This document shows, in pieces, positions 1-9,869 of a DNA stretch of 64,000 nucleotides. The stretch's first letter is position 1. Each line of letters begins with the position of its first letter. Source of the stretch: Streptomyces sp. NBC_01717. GTDB lineage: Bacteria > Actinomycetota > Actinomycetes > Streptomycetales > Streptomycetaceae. The position numbers and the translations under genes were made by a program. The stretch covers positions 8,499,001-8,563,000 of the forward strand of contig NZ_CP109178.1 in NCBI RefSeq assembly GCF_036248255.1, given 5' to 3'. The notes under the pieces are model-generated. The model did not search any database. It saw only the letters and a program-made list of their open reading frames with translations, and was not told where the DNA came from.

Positions 1-1317
1 AACGCGGTCAAGTTCACCGAACGCGGCAGCGTGGAACTGCGCATCGAACCAGCAGCCGATGGCGAGCTCCCCGACCCCGTGCACCGCGGAGGCGCAGTCG
101 TAGCCTTCCGGGTGAAGGACACCGGCATCGGCATCGCCGAGCAACAACTGGAAACCATCTTCGGGGCGTTCCAGCAGGCGGACGGCACCACCAGCCGCAA
201 GTACGGAGGTACAGGACTTGGGCTGTCCATCAGTCGCGAGATCGCCTATCTCCTCGGCGGCGCCCTCACTGCTGAGAGTGCACCCGGTCACGGCAGTACG
301 TTCACCTTGTATCTGCCCGTCGCGCGCGCGGACTTCCAGGAGCAATCCGACGCCTCGCCTGAAGCCGCCTCCGCGACCACGGCGGTACAAGCCGACCGGC
401 CATCCGACAACCACCGAAAAGGCGCTGGAGGCAAGGAGCCACGGAAGCCGCGCCGGTTGCTGGTGATCGAAGAGCGTCCCCACGGATTGTTGTCGCTCGT
501 CGCGGAGAGCGCCGTGGCAGAACTCGGCGGCAGCCACGACCGTACGGACATCGAGGTAATCGCTGCCGTTGGGCCGCAGGACGCAGCCGGCGCACTGGCC
601 GCCGCCCCCTTCCACTGCGTTGTTCTCGAACTCGACATGGCCAACAGCGAGGCGCTGCGCTTCCTGGACGCCATGGACGGCGACCCGGCGCTCAGAACTG
701 TCCCCGTACTCGCACACAACAACCGCCGCATGGACGCAGCACACGAACAGGCACTCCAGTCACGGAGCTACAAGCAGCCCCTGGAACTTCTCTCCAGCCT
801 CGACGAATTGCGGGAACGAATCGCACTCCACTTGTCGGCCGAACAGCCGGGCGCTGTGGTCCCTCTGGTGCGCGGCGAGGAATCCCACCCGCCGATCCCT
901 CAGGCCATCGATGACAGTTTCCACGGCCGTACCGTGCTCGTCGTCGACGACGACGCCCGCAACCTCTACGCCCTCAGTGGGATCCTGGAGCTTCACGGCC
1001 TGCTCGTCCTGCACGCGGAGAACGGCCTCAAGGCAATCGAGGCACTCACCGAGCACCCGGACATCGACCTGATTCTGATGGACGTGATGATGCCGGAGAT
1101 GGACGGGTACACAGCGACCACGAGGATCAGGCAGATGCCCGCGCACGCGAACCTGCCCATCATCACGGTCACCGCAAAGGCGATGCCCGGAGACCGGGAG
1201 AAGAGTCTTGCCTCCGGCGCCAACGACTACGTCACAAAGCCGGTGGACGCCAACGACCTCATCGCCTGCGTGCGTAGGTGGCTGAGCCCCCAGTCCGACG
1301 CCCGGGTGATGTCGTGA
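1..1317 (+). CDS. Hybrid sensor histidine kinase, C-terminal part (5' end outside window)
   Basis: The reading frame is open from base 1, so the sensor and dimerisation domains lie outside the window. The first codons encode an N-box (NAVKFTERG). The G1/F/G2 boxes of the ATPase domain follow (VKDTGIGIA, then [11 protein letters not shown]), ending near window residue 105. Residues about 140-265 look like a degenerate receiver domain. A canonical receiver follows at about 305-425, with paired acidic residues (VVDDD), the phospho-acceptor Asp in [11 protein letters not shown], a Thr (ITVTAK) and Lys (TKPVD). The expected role is ATP-dependent His autophosphorylation and phosphotransfer to the attached receiver. 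The stop overlaps the start of the next gene (GTGA), so kinase and phosphatase are probably made together. Confidence 0.93.
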   Translation, partial: NAVKFTERGSVELRIEPAADGELPDPVHRGGAVVAFRVKDTGIGIAEQQLETIFGAFQQADGTTSRKYGGTGLGLSISREIAYLLGGALTAESAPGHGSTFTLYLPVARADFQEQSDASPEAASATTAVQADRPSDNHRKGAGGKEPRKPRRLLVIEERPHGLLSLVAESAVAELGGSHDRTDIEVIAAVGPQDAAGALAAAPFHCVVLELDMANSEALRFLDAMDGDPALRTVPVLAHNNRRMDAAHEQALQSRSYKQPLELLSSLDELRERIALHLSAEQPGAVVPLVRGEESHPPIPQAIDDSFHGRTVLVVDDDARNLYALSGILELHGLLVLHAENGLKAIEALTEHPDIDLILMDVMMPEMDGYTATTRIRQMPAHANLPIITVTAKAMPGDREKSLASGANDYVTKPVDANDLIACVRRWLSPQSDARVMS

Positions 1318-3905
1318 CCTCCTCTTTCGACGACGTCGACGGCGACGAGGGTGGGACAGGGCGAAGTCTCGGGCCCAACCCCGAACAGTACAAGGACCAT
1401 CTGTCCGATACATGGGCGCTCCCGTCCGTCGAAGCAGCCGGACCGGGGGCGATCAACGCACCCGCGGATGCCATGCCGATCGATGCGGACAGCCCAAAAC
1501 CGTTCAGTGACTTGGCTTCTCCCGGGCCGAGTCAGCTCCTCCAGGAGTCGGCCGGGGGAGCGCAGTCGGCGTCAGCCGTCGGACGTCTGGCCGCCACCGT
1601 GGAACGGCTTCGGGCAGAGGTCAGCGCGGCGCATGCCGCGGCGGACGGGCGTGCTCTCATCGAGCTCGCCAAGGGGATCATGGTTGAGCGCCTACGATGC
1701 GGTCCGGCACAGGCGGCGCGCCAGCTCACGGAACTTGCCGCCCGCGCCGGGGCGTCCACGCTGGAACTGGCAGTGGACATCATCAACCAGGCCGCACGCG
1801 ACCAGGTGGCAGAGGTCGTGGGCGATTTCGTCCGGCAGGCGAACGGTGGCTCCGAGCGTGCGGACAAGGCCGAATCGTCCGTTGCCGTACGCCTGCGCAC
1901 CGCCGAAAGCGCCGCGTTGGCTGCCGGCGACACTCAAGCCGTGGCCGAATCCTTGCTTGAACACGCGCTCGCACCTCTCGGCGCGACGGCCGTGGCCGTT
2001 TGGACCGCCGGCTCGGACGCCTCCCTGACCTTGTCCGGCCACGCCGGGTTCAGCGCCGACGAGGCAGGACGCTGGCGGTACGTGCCGCCTGGCGTGGCGA
2101 CCGTTGCCCGACTGGCGCTCAGTCAACGCCGCACTGTCCGGGTCTCCTCCCTCACCGAGGCAGGTATCCCGTCCATCGGGCACCTGCAGACCCCGGGCAG
2201 CGGCCGGGTGGCCCTTCCCGCCGGAACGGGCGGGCGCACGCTGGGGGTACTGGAGATCTGCTGGCCCCAGCCGCTTCCACCGCACTCACCGGCGGAAGCA
2301 CGCCAGATCGAGGCACTGGCCGAGCTGTGTGGTCACACCCTCGACAGTGTTCCGGCGTCGAGGGAGTGGCACCCCGCTGCCCGGGAGCGGGCCGACATCT
2401 CCGAGCTCGTCGATCTGTCCGAAGGCCTGTATGACCCGGCTCTCGTGCTCACGCCACACCTTGACGCGGACGGCCACCTCACCGATTTTCGAGTCCGGCA
2501 CGCCAACAGCCGCTACCTCGACCCGGCGGGGCGGCCCCGCAGCGCGGTCGACGGGGCGTTGCTGCTGGAGGCCTACCCGATGGCAGCTGGTGACAGCGAA
2601 CTCTTCGAGAAGATCGAACGTGTCTACGCCACCGGTGAACCATTCCGCGCCCAGCGGATGACGCTGACCGCGCTGGTCGACCAGGTGCCGCTGGCCTCCG
2701 TCGCCGACCTCAGCATCAGCCGACACGGCGACAGTGTGCTGCTCATCTGGCGCATCGAGGACGAGGCTGCCCGGCTCGCCAGCCTGCTCCAGCATGCCCA
2801 GCGCCTTGGCCGCATCGGTGGTTTCGAGGAGAACCTTGTCACGGGTGAGATCACCTGGAACGGTCAGCTCTTCGCTCTGTACGGGCGTCCTGCCACCGAA
2901 GCCCCTGTATCTCTGCAGGATCTCGCTGCCCACGCGCATCCGGACGATGCCGTCGCCATCGGCCGCTTCCTCCAGGCAGTGCTTCACCATCGGCGGTCCA
3001 CCTCGACGGCCTTCCGCTTGATGCGTCCCGGCGGCGTCACCCGGCACATTCGAGTCATCGCTGAGCCCGTATTCGACGCTGACGATCGTCTCCTCGCGGT
3101 GCGCGGGGCCTACCAGGACATCTCCTCACAACACTGGACCGAGGTGGCCCTTGCTGCCACACGTGACCAACTTGCGTACTCGGAACAGGAATCGGCTGAA
3201 CGCAACCGCTTGGCACTGCAGCTCCAACACGCCATCATGCCGCCGACCCAGGAGCCGCTCGACGCGCCCGGCCTCGAGGTCGCTGTGCGGTACAGGCCGG
3301 CGGAGTCCGAGTCCCTGGTGGGCGGCGACTGGTACGACGCCGTCGTCCTTCCCTCCAAGCAGATACTGCTGTGCGTCGGAGACGTCGCCGGCCACGGCAT
3401 AAAAGCTGCGACAGGGATGGTGGTCCTGCGCAACGCCATGCGCGGTCTCGCCATCACCGGTGCGGGCCCGGGCCAGCTCCTGTCCTGGCTGAACATCGTG
3501 GCCCACCACCTCGCCGAGCAAGTCACGGCCACTGCGGTCTGCGGCCTGTACGACCCGGAAACCCGCATCCTGCGGTGGGCCAGGGCAGGTCACCTGCCTC
3601 CCGTCCTCGTACGTGGCGAGGGGGCGGCCACCCTGCCTATGCTCGGCGGTCTCCTCCTCGGCGCGCTCGCTCAGGCCGAGTACGAGGAAGGTGAGGTCCA
3701 ACTCGACCCGGCTGACACGCTGCTGCTGTACACCGACGGCCTCATCGAGCGCAGGGACACCAGTGTTCAAGACTCCCTCGCCCAACTCCTCACCACGGCG
3801 GAGGCCCCTGCCCCGACTCTCGAACGCCGACTCGACCGTCTGCTCACACACAGCGACTCAGATACCGACGACGACACGTGCATCATCGGTATCAAGGTGT
3901 CGTGA
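1314..3905 (+). CDS. ANTAR-GAF-PAS-PAS-SpoIIE (PP2C) phosphatase
   Basis: Start chosen at GTG 1314 because it overlaps the upstream stop (GTGA); an in-frame GTG at 1278 is possible. The product is about 863 residues. Domains in order: an acidic linker; an ANTAR-type three-helix segment near residues 90-160 (AKGIMVERL); a GAF-like domain at about 200-345; two PAS-like domains at about 360-490 and 495-620, the second with [16 protein letters not shown]; and a C-terminal SpoIIE/PP2C phosphatase with VGGDWYD, GDVAGHG and LYTDGLIE, which carry the metal-binding Asp residues. The family dephosphorylates anti-anti-sigma factors. Coupling to a hybrid kinase suggests one stress or sigma-regulating signalling unit. 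ANTAR at the N-terminus of such a long phosphatase is a less common order. Confidence 0.9.
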   Translation: MTSSFDDVDGDEGGTGRSLGPNPEQYKDHLSDTWALPSVEAAGPGAINAPADAMPIDADSPKPFSDLASPGPSQLLQESAGGAQSASAVGRLAATVERLRAEVSAAHAAADGRALIELAKGIMVERLRCGPAQAARQLTELAARAGASTLELAVDIINQAARDQVAEVVGDFVRQANGGSERADKAESSVAVRLRTAESAALAAGDTQAVAESLLEHALAPLGATAVAVWTAGSDASLTLSGHAGFSADEAGRWRYVPPGVATVARLALSQRRTVRVSSLTEAGIPSIGHLQTPGSGRVALPAGTGGRTLGVLEICWPQPLPPHSPAEARQIEALAELCGHTLDSVPASREWHPAARERADISELVDLSEGLYDPALVLTPHLDADGHLTDFRVRHANSRYLDPAGRPRSAVDGALLLEAYPMAAGDSELFEKIERVYATGEPFRAQRMTLTALVDQVPLASVADLSISRHGDSVLLIWRIEDEAARLASLLQHAQRLGRIGGFEENLVTGEITWNGQLFALYGRPATEAPVSLQDLAAHAHPDDAVAIGRFLQAVLHHRRSTSTAFRLMRPGGVTRHIRVIAEPVFDADDRLLAVRGAYQDISSQHWTEVALAATRDQLAYSEQESAERNRLALQLQHAIMPPTQEPLDAPGLEVAVRYRPAESESLVGGDWYDAVVLPSKQILLCVGDVAGHGIKAATGMVVLRNAMRGLAITGAGPGQLLSWLNIVAHHLAEQVTATAVCGLYDPETRILRWARAGHLPPVLVRGEGAATLPMLGGLLLGALAQAEYEEGEVQLDPADTLLLYTDGLIERRDTSVQDSLAQLLTTAEAPAPTLERRLDRLLTHSDSDTDDDTCIIGIKVS

Positions 3906-4802
3906 CCATCGGTGGATGTACTCGCCGCCCGCCCTTGGGCTTGCCCAACAGCGATGTGATGCCTAACAGATCGTCTCAGTTGGTCAATCTCCGGTAGCAG
4001 ATGAGGGTGGCGGCGATGCCGGCGAAGGCGAGGAAGTGCTCGGCCTTGCGTTCGTAGCGGCGGTGCAGACGACGGCACCCGGACAGCCAGGCCACAGTCC
4101 GCTCCACGGTCCAGCGGTGGCGGCCGAGACGCTGGGAGGATTCGATGCCCCTGCGCGCGATGCGCGGCGTGATGTTCCGAGAACGGAGCCATTTCCGCAG
4201 GTGGTCGTAGTCGTAGCCCTTGTCGCCGTGCAGTTTGGCCGGACGGCGGCGACGCGGCCCACGGCGGGAGCGGATGGGCGGTATGCCTCGGACGAGGGGT
4301 TCGAGACCCTGGCTGTCGTGGGTGTTGGCGGCGGAGATGCCGATTGAGAGGGGCAGACCCGTCCGTTCTGTGATCAAGTGGATCTTCGAGCCTTTCTTGC
4401 CACGATCGACAGGATTCGGGCCTGTCAGCTCCCCCCTTTGAGGGCTCGCATGTTCACGGAGTCGATCGCGCACCGCGACCAGTCCAGCTCTCCGCGGGCG
4501 CCGAGCTCGTCCAGCACCAGGCGGTGGAGCTTCGCCCACACCCGCGCCGCGGTCCACTCGGAGAACCGCCGGTGGACCGTCTGCCATGAGGCACCAAAGA
4601 CCGGCGGCAGCTGCCGCCAGGTGCACCCTGACGTGGCGACAAAGATGATCGCGGCGAGCACCGCGCGATCGTCGACCCGCCGACGGCCGCCGCCCTGCGG
4701 CCTCGTGGGGATCTGCGGTCTCACAGCCCGGAACAAATCCCACAGTCCCTCCGGAACCAGCCCCTCAACGAAGGCCATCGAGTACAGCCCCCTCCATCGG
4801 TG
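3906..4802 (-). mobile_element. IS5-family insertion sequence (two-frame transposase type)
   Basis: The element holds one transposase split over two frames. Both edges carry a similar inverted sequence sharing TGTACTCG: 3911-3930 on the plus strand and the complement of 4773-4792, matching at about 15 of 20 positions. A 9-bp direct repeat CCATCGGTG lies at 3906-3914 and 4794-4802 and could be a target duplication. Exact ends are uncertain because the repeats and the inverted ends do not line up perfectly. The left edge falls directly after the phosphatase stop codon. The right edge lies inside the end of the DUF3626 reading frame. Confidence 0.75.
3976..4778 (-). CDS. IS5-family transposase, made by -1 ribosomal frameshift
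   Basis: OrfA runs from ATG 4778 to a TGA at 4425-4427 and encodes a DUF4096-type N-terminal domain (SGCTWRQLPPVF, then IDSVNMRALKGG). OrfB, in the -1 frame, encodes the DDE domain (DRGKKGSKIHL, HGDKGYDYD, HRWTVERTVAWL) and ends at 3976. The switch site is a run of six G on the coding strand (4431-4436 on plus) preceded by AAA. A -1 slip there joins KGG to ELTGPNP in frame. This is the usual layout of IS5-family elements with programmed frameshifting. All main transposase motifs are present, so the element may still be active. Confidence 0.85.
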
Positions 4803-5667
4803 CCGGAGCCACCGATGTGTCAGTGGCCTTCCACCGGGCCCCGAATCGTGCCAGGTAGTGCCACACCTTCTTGACCGCCTGGGGGTCATAGAAGCCGGCA
4901 CGTGCAGCGTCTCCGACGATCCGAGGATCGAGCATGCCGTCGACCGCGATCTGCGTGCCCAAGTCGACGTATTCCTGACCGCGGTAGCCGGGGTGACGTC
5001 GGAGTTCTTCAACCCCGAGCCGGAAGCCAGGGTGCCACTCCACCGGGCAGCCAAGGACCAGAGCCGCGGCCTCGACCGTCGTACCTTGGTAGCAGGGGTC
5101 CAGGACCAGTGCCTCCACATGGCATTGCAGCTGGACCGGCCCGTGCACTTGCGCCTCGATGTAGTCGTCAAGCTCGTCCTGACGATCGGCGAGGGCAAGC
5201 TCGATGAGCCCCGTGCGGGCCGCGACACCGAAATCCGAGGGTTCGAGGAAGCTGTCCGGGTAGCAGAATGTGGTCCGCGTCAGCGTCTGGGCCGTCAGCC
5301 GGAAGTGGGCCGAGCCGAACCGCGGCGCCCCGCCGACCGGCTTGCGGCGGAAGTTCAACGCCCCGTAGACGGGCCGCTCATGAGCGGTCGCTTCGTCGTA
5401 CGCCCCGTCGAAGATCCGGCTCTCCCAGCGCCACCGGTCGCCGCCTGGATGCGCGGTCAGGCCGCCGTTGCTGGTGCCAGTGACGAACTGTGAGTGGTAG
5501 ACGCCGCCCTCTGCCATAGCGTCCAGGATCGGCTTGCCGCGCAGCAGACGGTCCGGGTGGAAGTTGAGGGTCACCCGCAATGCCGGGTCCATCGGAGGGC
5601 CCGACGCCAGTTCCGCGACATGCCGAAGGGCCCGTTCCTGCGCTGTCTGGGAGGCTGCAGAGCTCAT
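4765..5667 (-). CDS. DUF3626-family protein, 3' end replaced by IS sequence
   Basis: ATG 5667 is preceded by a purine-rich GGGTGGGG at suitable spacing; an in-frame ATG at 5703 is an alternative. The product is 300 residues. Conserved-looking segments include TLNFHPDRLL near the N-terminus, YHSQFVTGTSNGGLTA, ARPVYGALN-type sequence, FRLT and a late YVDLGTQIAVDG. The family has no established function. The last codons (MEGAVLDGLR) come from the IS end, so the native C-terminus has been cut or altered. The gene stands alone, with about 360 non-coding bases upstream. Confidence 0.7.
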   Translation of the reverse strand: MSSAASQTAQERALRHVAELASGPPMDPALRVTLNFHPDRLLRGKPILDAMAEGGVYHSQFVTGTSNGGLTAHPGGDRWRWESRIFDGAYDEATAHERPVYGALNFRRKPVGGAPRFGSAHFRLTAQTLTRTTFCYPDSFLEPSDFGVAARTGLIELALADRQDELDDYIEAQVHGPVQLQCHVEALVLDPCYQGTTVEAAALVLGCPVEWHPGFRLGVEELRRHPGYRGQEYVDLGTQIAVDGMLDPRIVGDAARAGFYDPQAVKKVWHYLARFGARWKATDTSVAPAPMEGAVLDGLR

Positions 5668-6026
5668 CAGCACAGTGTTCCCCACCCTGATCAACCGGTG
5701 CATGCGGATTGTCCACCGGCAGCCCGTTCCAGCGTGACAGAGCGTTGATTGATCACCAATCGAGACGATCTCTAAAGGCGGCCACGCCCGCGGTGAATGC
5801 GGCTGCCTGCACGCGCATCGCGGCGCAGTACGGTTCAGGGGCGTAAGCAAGGAAATCGGCCGACGCGCGAGCCACCTGCTCGGGGAATCACCGACATCGC
5901 TTACGTCGACACCGACTATGCCTGGGGCGGCGCGCCGGCTACCGCCGCTCCATCCGCCGGCGCAGGACATCCAGCAGCCGCCGTTGCACTTTGCGTGCAA
6001 CGGCGGCCGCTTCGGGAAAGCTGTTG
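5668..6026. other. Intergenic stretch without a recognisable gene
   Basis: About 360 bases upstream of the DUF3626 gene and downstream of the small Tudor-like gene. An interrupted inverted repeat (GATTG..CAATC around 5746-5762) could be a regulator site for the DUF3626 promoter. No coding signal convinced me. Confidence 0.4.
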
Positions 6027-6200
6027 TTACAGCTCTCGCTCGATCTGGTGCTCGCTGACCTTGTCTTCGCGCATGGTCGCCTCGTTCTGGACGGCGTAGC
6101 GCGTCTGCGCCCCGCTGCCCTCAGCACTGCGGATCTCGCCCCGCTGAAGCTCGTCCTGCTGGTCGCGGTACTCCACTTGCTGTCCCTTGCGGTACGGCAT
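6027..6200 (-). CDS. Small HVA1/Tudor-like protein (57 aa)
   Basis: ATG 6200 has a GGAGA ribosome site seven bases upstream. The 57-residue product starts MPYRKGQQVEYRDQ and is charged and soluble. Its opening KGQQVEYRD and later AQTRYAVQNEAT resemble the hypervirulence-associated/Tudor small proteins (DUF2945-like), which are SH3-like barrels of unknown partner. No neighbours suggest an operon; the downstream DUF3626 gene is 360 bases away. Confidence 0.65.
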   Translation of the reverse strand: MPYRKGQQVEYRDQQDELQRGEIRSAEGSGAQTRYAVQNEATMREDKVSEHQIEREL

Positions 6201-6519
6201 GGAAATCTCCAACTCTCGTGTGGGTCGGTGGGGCCGGCCCAGCCCGTTCGGCGGGCCGCTCCTGGCGCCGGCGACTATCGGCAGGCGCACTGACAGCCCA
6301 CCTCCAACGACGCACACCAGCAACCACTGCGGGCCGAATGGATGACGCTTCGCCCGCCGCCGCGGCGACGCCCTCCGGACCCTGCTCATGCGGCCCGCGA
6401 CCGGTGAGCCGGATGGCCGGTAGAGGGGGCACCGCGACTTCGACCTGGACGGTGACGTGGACCCGAGCAGGGACAAGCCGTGACGGCGCGGCCGGCACCG
6501 GCGACGCACCTTCAGCTGC
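6201..6519. other. Intergenic stretch downstream of the glycosidase operon
   Basis: About 320 GC-rich bases between the end of the debranching-type glycosidase gene and the small Tudor-like gene, both on the minus strand. Several GGCC-rich inverted repeats around 6230-6275 may form a terminator, but none is clear-cut. No gene seen. Confidence 0.4.
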
Positions 6520-8481
6520 TCACATGCTCCCGTCCGCGTGCCGGAGGGCTGTGAGGATCGCCAGAGGGGTTGCCGCTGCCCAGGCCTGCGGTGTGCAGGA
6601 GTGCGGATAGGGCAGTGGCTTCGGGTGTTCCGCGCGCCCGTAGCCGGCCATTACCTCTGGCAGGCGGTTGTCGTGGTGCGCGGCCGCCTCCAGGAGGCTC
6701 AGGGCCAGCGTGCGTGCCTCGGGTGCCAGACCGCAGCGTGCGAGCCCGAGCAGAATGATGGCGTTGTCGTGCGGCCAGCATGTGCCGCGATGGTAGGAGA
6801 GCGGGTGGTAGCCGGGCTGCCCGGCGGCCAGAGTGCGGATGGCCCATCCGGAGTAGAAGTCGGGTTGCAGCAGTCGCCGTCCGACACGTTGTGCGTGGGG
6901 CCGGTCGAGAATGCCTGACCACAGCAGGTGCCCGGCGTCGGACGCGAGCGAGTCGACCTGTCGCCCCTGTCCGTCCAGCGCGAGGGCGGGGAAGTCGGAT
7001 TCCGGCATCCAGAAGTCCCGGAGGAAGCGCGTGCGCAGGGCGGTGGCGGCCGCGTCCAGTTCGTCGGCCCAGCCGGGGTCGTTCCAGGCCTCGCGGGACA
7101 GCCTGGCGGTGCGGACCAGCGCGTCGTATGCGTATCCCTGAGCCTCGGCGACTGCGATCGGCCCCTCGGCCTGGGTGCCGTTGTGGAAGCAGATTGCCCC
7201 GGCTGAGTCCTTCCAGTTCTGGTTGACCAGTCCGTTGGGGTCGGGCATGTAGCGGAGGTAGCCGTCATGCTCCAGGCCGCCGTCCCGGAACATCCAGGCA
7301 ATGGCCGCACGTGCGTGTGGTTCGAGACGGGCGGCGAGGGAGCTGTCGCTGGTGGCCTGCGTGTAGCTGTCGAGGAGCACGAGGAAGAGTGGGGTCGCGT
7401 CCACGGATCCGTAGTAGCGGCCGTACGGTACTTGGCGGAAGTGGGCCAATTCGCCGTGGCGGATTTCGTGGACGATACGGCCCGGCTGTTCACCTCGGTC
7501 TGCGTCGTACCGTGTGCCTTGCGTTGCTGCGAGCGCCGCGAGTGTGTCTGCGGCGAGTTCCGGCCGGTAGGGCAGTGCGAAGTGGGAGGTGAGGAGGGAG
7601 TCGCGGCCGAAGAGGGTGAGGAACCAAGGAACTCCGGCGCCGGGTACGCGCAGTTCCTCGCCGTCAGGACCGATGGTGGGTACCCGCAGCATTGCCAGGT
7701 CGGCCAGACCGCGGGCGCATGCCGCGGCCAGTCCGGCGGGTGAGTCGTCAGGCATCGGGAGCTGCAACTCGCCGACGAAGGCCGCCGTGTCGGCCGCGCC
7801 GGCCGACGCGGCTTCGGACGGCGTGACGAGCGGCTTCGGGGCGGGTGAGCCGTGCGGGTGTGCTGCAACGGTCAGCAGCAGTTCCGCCGTTCCGTGCCCG
7901 GGGAGGGACAGCTGCCACTCCAGTCGCTGGGCCGTGCCCTCTGCGCCGAGGGGCGTCACGGCGGCCGGTGCGGGGGCTGTGGTGACCGTCGTACGGGAGA
8001 GCCAGTCACCGCGTGCGTACCCGAAGGTCACTCCGTCGCTTTCGACACGGGCAGTGCGACGGGCGCCGTCCTTGTTGTATTGCCGTCCGTCGGACCGGAG
8101 TTCGAACTGGTCGGCGAAGTCGGCGTCGACACACAGGTTCACGATCGCGGTGGTGTCGTCCGCCCGGTTGCTGACCAACCGGAGCCGCTCCGTCAGGACT
8201 CCGTCACCGAGTGTCTGCTCACGGAAGACCGTGTAGGCAGGAGGCTCGTCACGAGTACCCGGCGGGATCAGTACGCAGGTGGAGGGCTCGTCACCGTCGG
8301 GGGGGACGAGCACGGTGGGTGCCGCGCCGTCGACCGTCAGGGACCAGAGACTCAGATGCCGTGCATCGCGCCGGAAAAGACCGTCGGGAGACCTGCCCCG
8401 GCGGCCTGTGATGTCGCCCTCGGCGCCGAGGACGGCGAAGGTGCCTGCGCGGACGAGGGTGATGTCCGCTGTCCCGTTCAC
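6520..8481 (-). CDS. Glycogen-debranching-type glycosidase (amylo-alpha-1,6-glucosidase-like)
   Basis: GTG 8481 overlaps the stop of the upstream gene (GTGA), giving 653 residues. The N-terminal third matches the beta-rich debranching-enzyme N-terminal domain (DGLFRRDARHLSLWSL, DFADQFELR). From about residue 290 an (alpha/alpha)6-barrel follows, with WFLTLFGRDSLLTS, PYGRYYGSVDATPLF, NQNWKDSAGAI and HRGTCWPHDNAI, the acidic and Trp-rich motifs of the GH15/GDE-like clan. No signal peptide, so it should act on imported oligosaccharides in the cytoplasm. It is the last gene of a four-gene minus-strand cluster divergent from an ABC importer. Confidence 0.85.
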   Translation of the reverse strand: MNGTADITLVRAGTFAVLGAEGDITGRRGRSPDGLFRRDARHLSLWSLTVDGAAPTVLVPPDGDEPSTCVLIPPGTRDEPPAYTVFREQTLGDGVLTERLRLVSNRADDTTAIVNLCVDADFADQFELRSDGRQYNKDGARRTARVESDGVTFGYARGDWLSRTTVTTAPAPAAVTPLGAEGTAQRLEWQLSLPGHGTAELLLTVAAHPHGSPAPKPLVTPSEAASAGAADTAAFVGELQLPMPDDSPAGLAAACARGLADLAMLRVPTIGPDGEELRVPGAGVPWFLTLFGRDSLLTSHFALPYRPELAADTLAALAATQGTRYDADRGEQPGRIVHEIRHGELAHFRQVPYGRYYGSVDATPLFLVLLDSYTQATSDSSLAARLEPHARAAIAWMFRDGGLEHDGYLRYMPDPNGLVNQNWKDSAGAICFHNGTQAEGPIAVAEAQGYAYDALVRTARLSREAWNDPGWADELDAAATALRTRFLRDFWMPESDFPALALDGQGRQVDSLASDAGHLLWSGILDRPHAQRVGRRLLQPDFYSGWAIRTLAAGQPGYHPLSYHRGTCWPHDNAIILLGLARCGLAPEARTLALSLLEAAAHHDNRLPEVMAGYGRAEHPKPLPYPHSCTPQAWAAATPLAILTALRHADGSM

Positions 8482-9869
8482 GTTCGCGCTCCGTTCGAGG
8501 GGTCGGTGGTGCGGCTGGTGTTTCCCGCGGGCGGGGCAGACGCCAGCAGGTCGAGGGTGAGGGCGGCCGTCCATCCGAAATCGCGAGTACCGCGGGCCTG
8601 CGCGGTGAAGGGGTCCACGTACTCCGCGAAGTCGCAGGCCCCCGCAGCGGCGAGTATCGAGGTGCGCAGGCGGTCCGCCGCACGGATCTGTCCGTATTGG
8701 CGCAGGCCCCGTTCCAGCAGCCAGTTGGTGTTGAACCACGCCGGGCCGCGCCAGTAGCGGGACGGGTCGAAAGCAGGCCGGGTGACGTCGTACGACGGGA
8801 CCATCGGAATCTCACCGAGCCGGAAACCTGGGCCCGTGGCAGTGCGGATCAGTGCGTCCACGACGTCCCGCGGGAGTCCGGGCACGATGAGAGGGAGGAG
8901 CCCGGCGACGCTGCGCTCGGCGAGGAGACCGCCGCCCACCAGGTCGCGGCAGAGGAACATTCCGTCATCGGGTGACCAGAGCCGCTCCACCAGTGCCTCG
9001 GTCAGACGCGTGGCCCGGTGTTCGTGGGGCGCGGGATCGGCACCGGTCTCGGCGGCGATGCGCGCGAGTGCGTGTTCCGAGACGATCAGGAGCGCGTTGA
9101 CACAGGGGTCCTCGACCGCGAAGGCGTGCCGGGTGCCCTTGTCCGCGTAACCGCTGTCGCGGTAGTCGGTGGCGAGGCGCACGTATCGGCCGTAGTCCAG
9201 ATCGGTGGGGCGCTCCGATGGCTGTCCGTGGTCGAGGTCGGCGCGCCGGTAGGAGCCCGTCTCGGCCGGTTCGACACGTTGCAAGGGACCGTCCCAGCAA
9301 GGGCTGTTGTCCATGCCGGGCTCCCACGGATGCACCATGGCGGCGAGACCCCCACCGCCCAGGTTGCGGGGGCCCGTGAGGTAGTCGTGCCAGGCCGCCA
9401 GATGTCCGTACATGCGAGGCAGGAATCCACGGCGGCGCGACGCCTCGGGGTCGGACCGGTGGACGAGCCAGGCGGCGAGCGCGTGTACGGGGGGTTGCAC
9501 GATCCCCGAGGTCTCGATACCTGCCGGAGCTCCCGCTGCCGCGCCGTCCCGAGAGGAGCGCCAGAAATCGGGGCTCGGGAAATAGGCGTCGAGGGGGACC
9601 GCGGGATTGAAGACGATGTGCGGAATCCGTCCGTCGGCCCACTGGGCCCCGACCAGCGTCTCCAGCTCGCGCTGAGCACGCCGCACGGACAGATGGCGCA
9701 GACCGATGGCGATGAAGGCCGAGTCCCAGCTCCACTGGTGGGGATACAGGCCACGGGACGGGACGGTGGAACTGCCCGTCCAGTTGGTGAACAGGACCCG
9801 TGCCGCGCCGCGTCGAAGAGTCAGGTTGTCGACGGCGGCGGGCACGGGGGTCTGGAGCAGCAGCGTCAC
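8478..9869 (-). CDS. MGH1-like glycoside hydrolase (GH63-type (alpha/alpha)6 barrel)
   Basis: GTG 9869 overlaps the upstream TGA (GTGA), giving 463 residues. Key segments: YPHQWSWDSAFIAIG near residue 45, HPWEPGMDNSPCWD near 185, VEDPCVNALL, and YWRGPAWFNTNWLLERGL near 395. The family includes mannosylglycerate hydrolase-like and glucosylglycerate-active enzymes. The substrate here is not fixed by sequence. No secretion signal, so action on an imported sugar inside the cell is expected. Coupled start and stop on both sides place it firmly in one operon with the isomerase and the debranching-type enzyme. Confidence 0.85.
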   Translation of the reverse strand: MTLLLQTPVPAAVDNLTLRRGAARVLFTNWTGSSTVPSRGLYPHQWSWDSAFIAIGLRHLSVRRAQRELETLVGAQWADGRIPHIVFNPAVPLDAYFPSPDFWRSSRDGAAAGAPAGIETSGIVQPPVHALAAWLVHRSDPEASRRRGFLPRMYGHLAAWHDYLTGPRNLGGGGLAAMVHPWEPGMDNSPCWDGPLQRVEPAETGSYRRADLDHGQPSERPTDLDYGRYVRLATDYRDSGYADKGTRHAFAVEDPCVNALLIVSEHALARIAAETGADPAPHEHRATRLTEALVERLWSPDDGMFLCRDLVGGGLLAERSVAGLLPLIVPGLPRDVVDALIRTATGPGFRLGEIPMVPSYDVTRPAFDPSRYWRGPAWFNTNWLLERGLRQYGQIRAADRLRTSILAAAGACDFAEYVDPFTAQARGTRDFGWTAALTLDLLASAPPAGNTSRTTDPSNGART

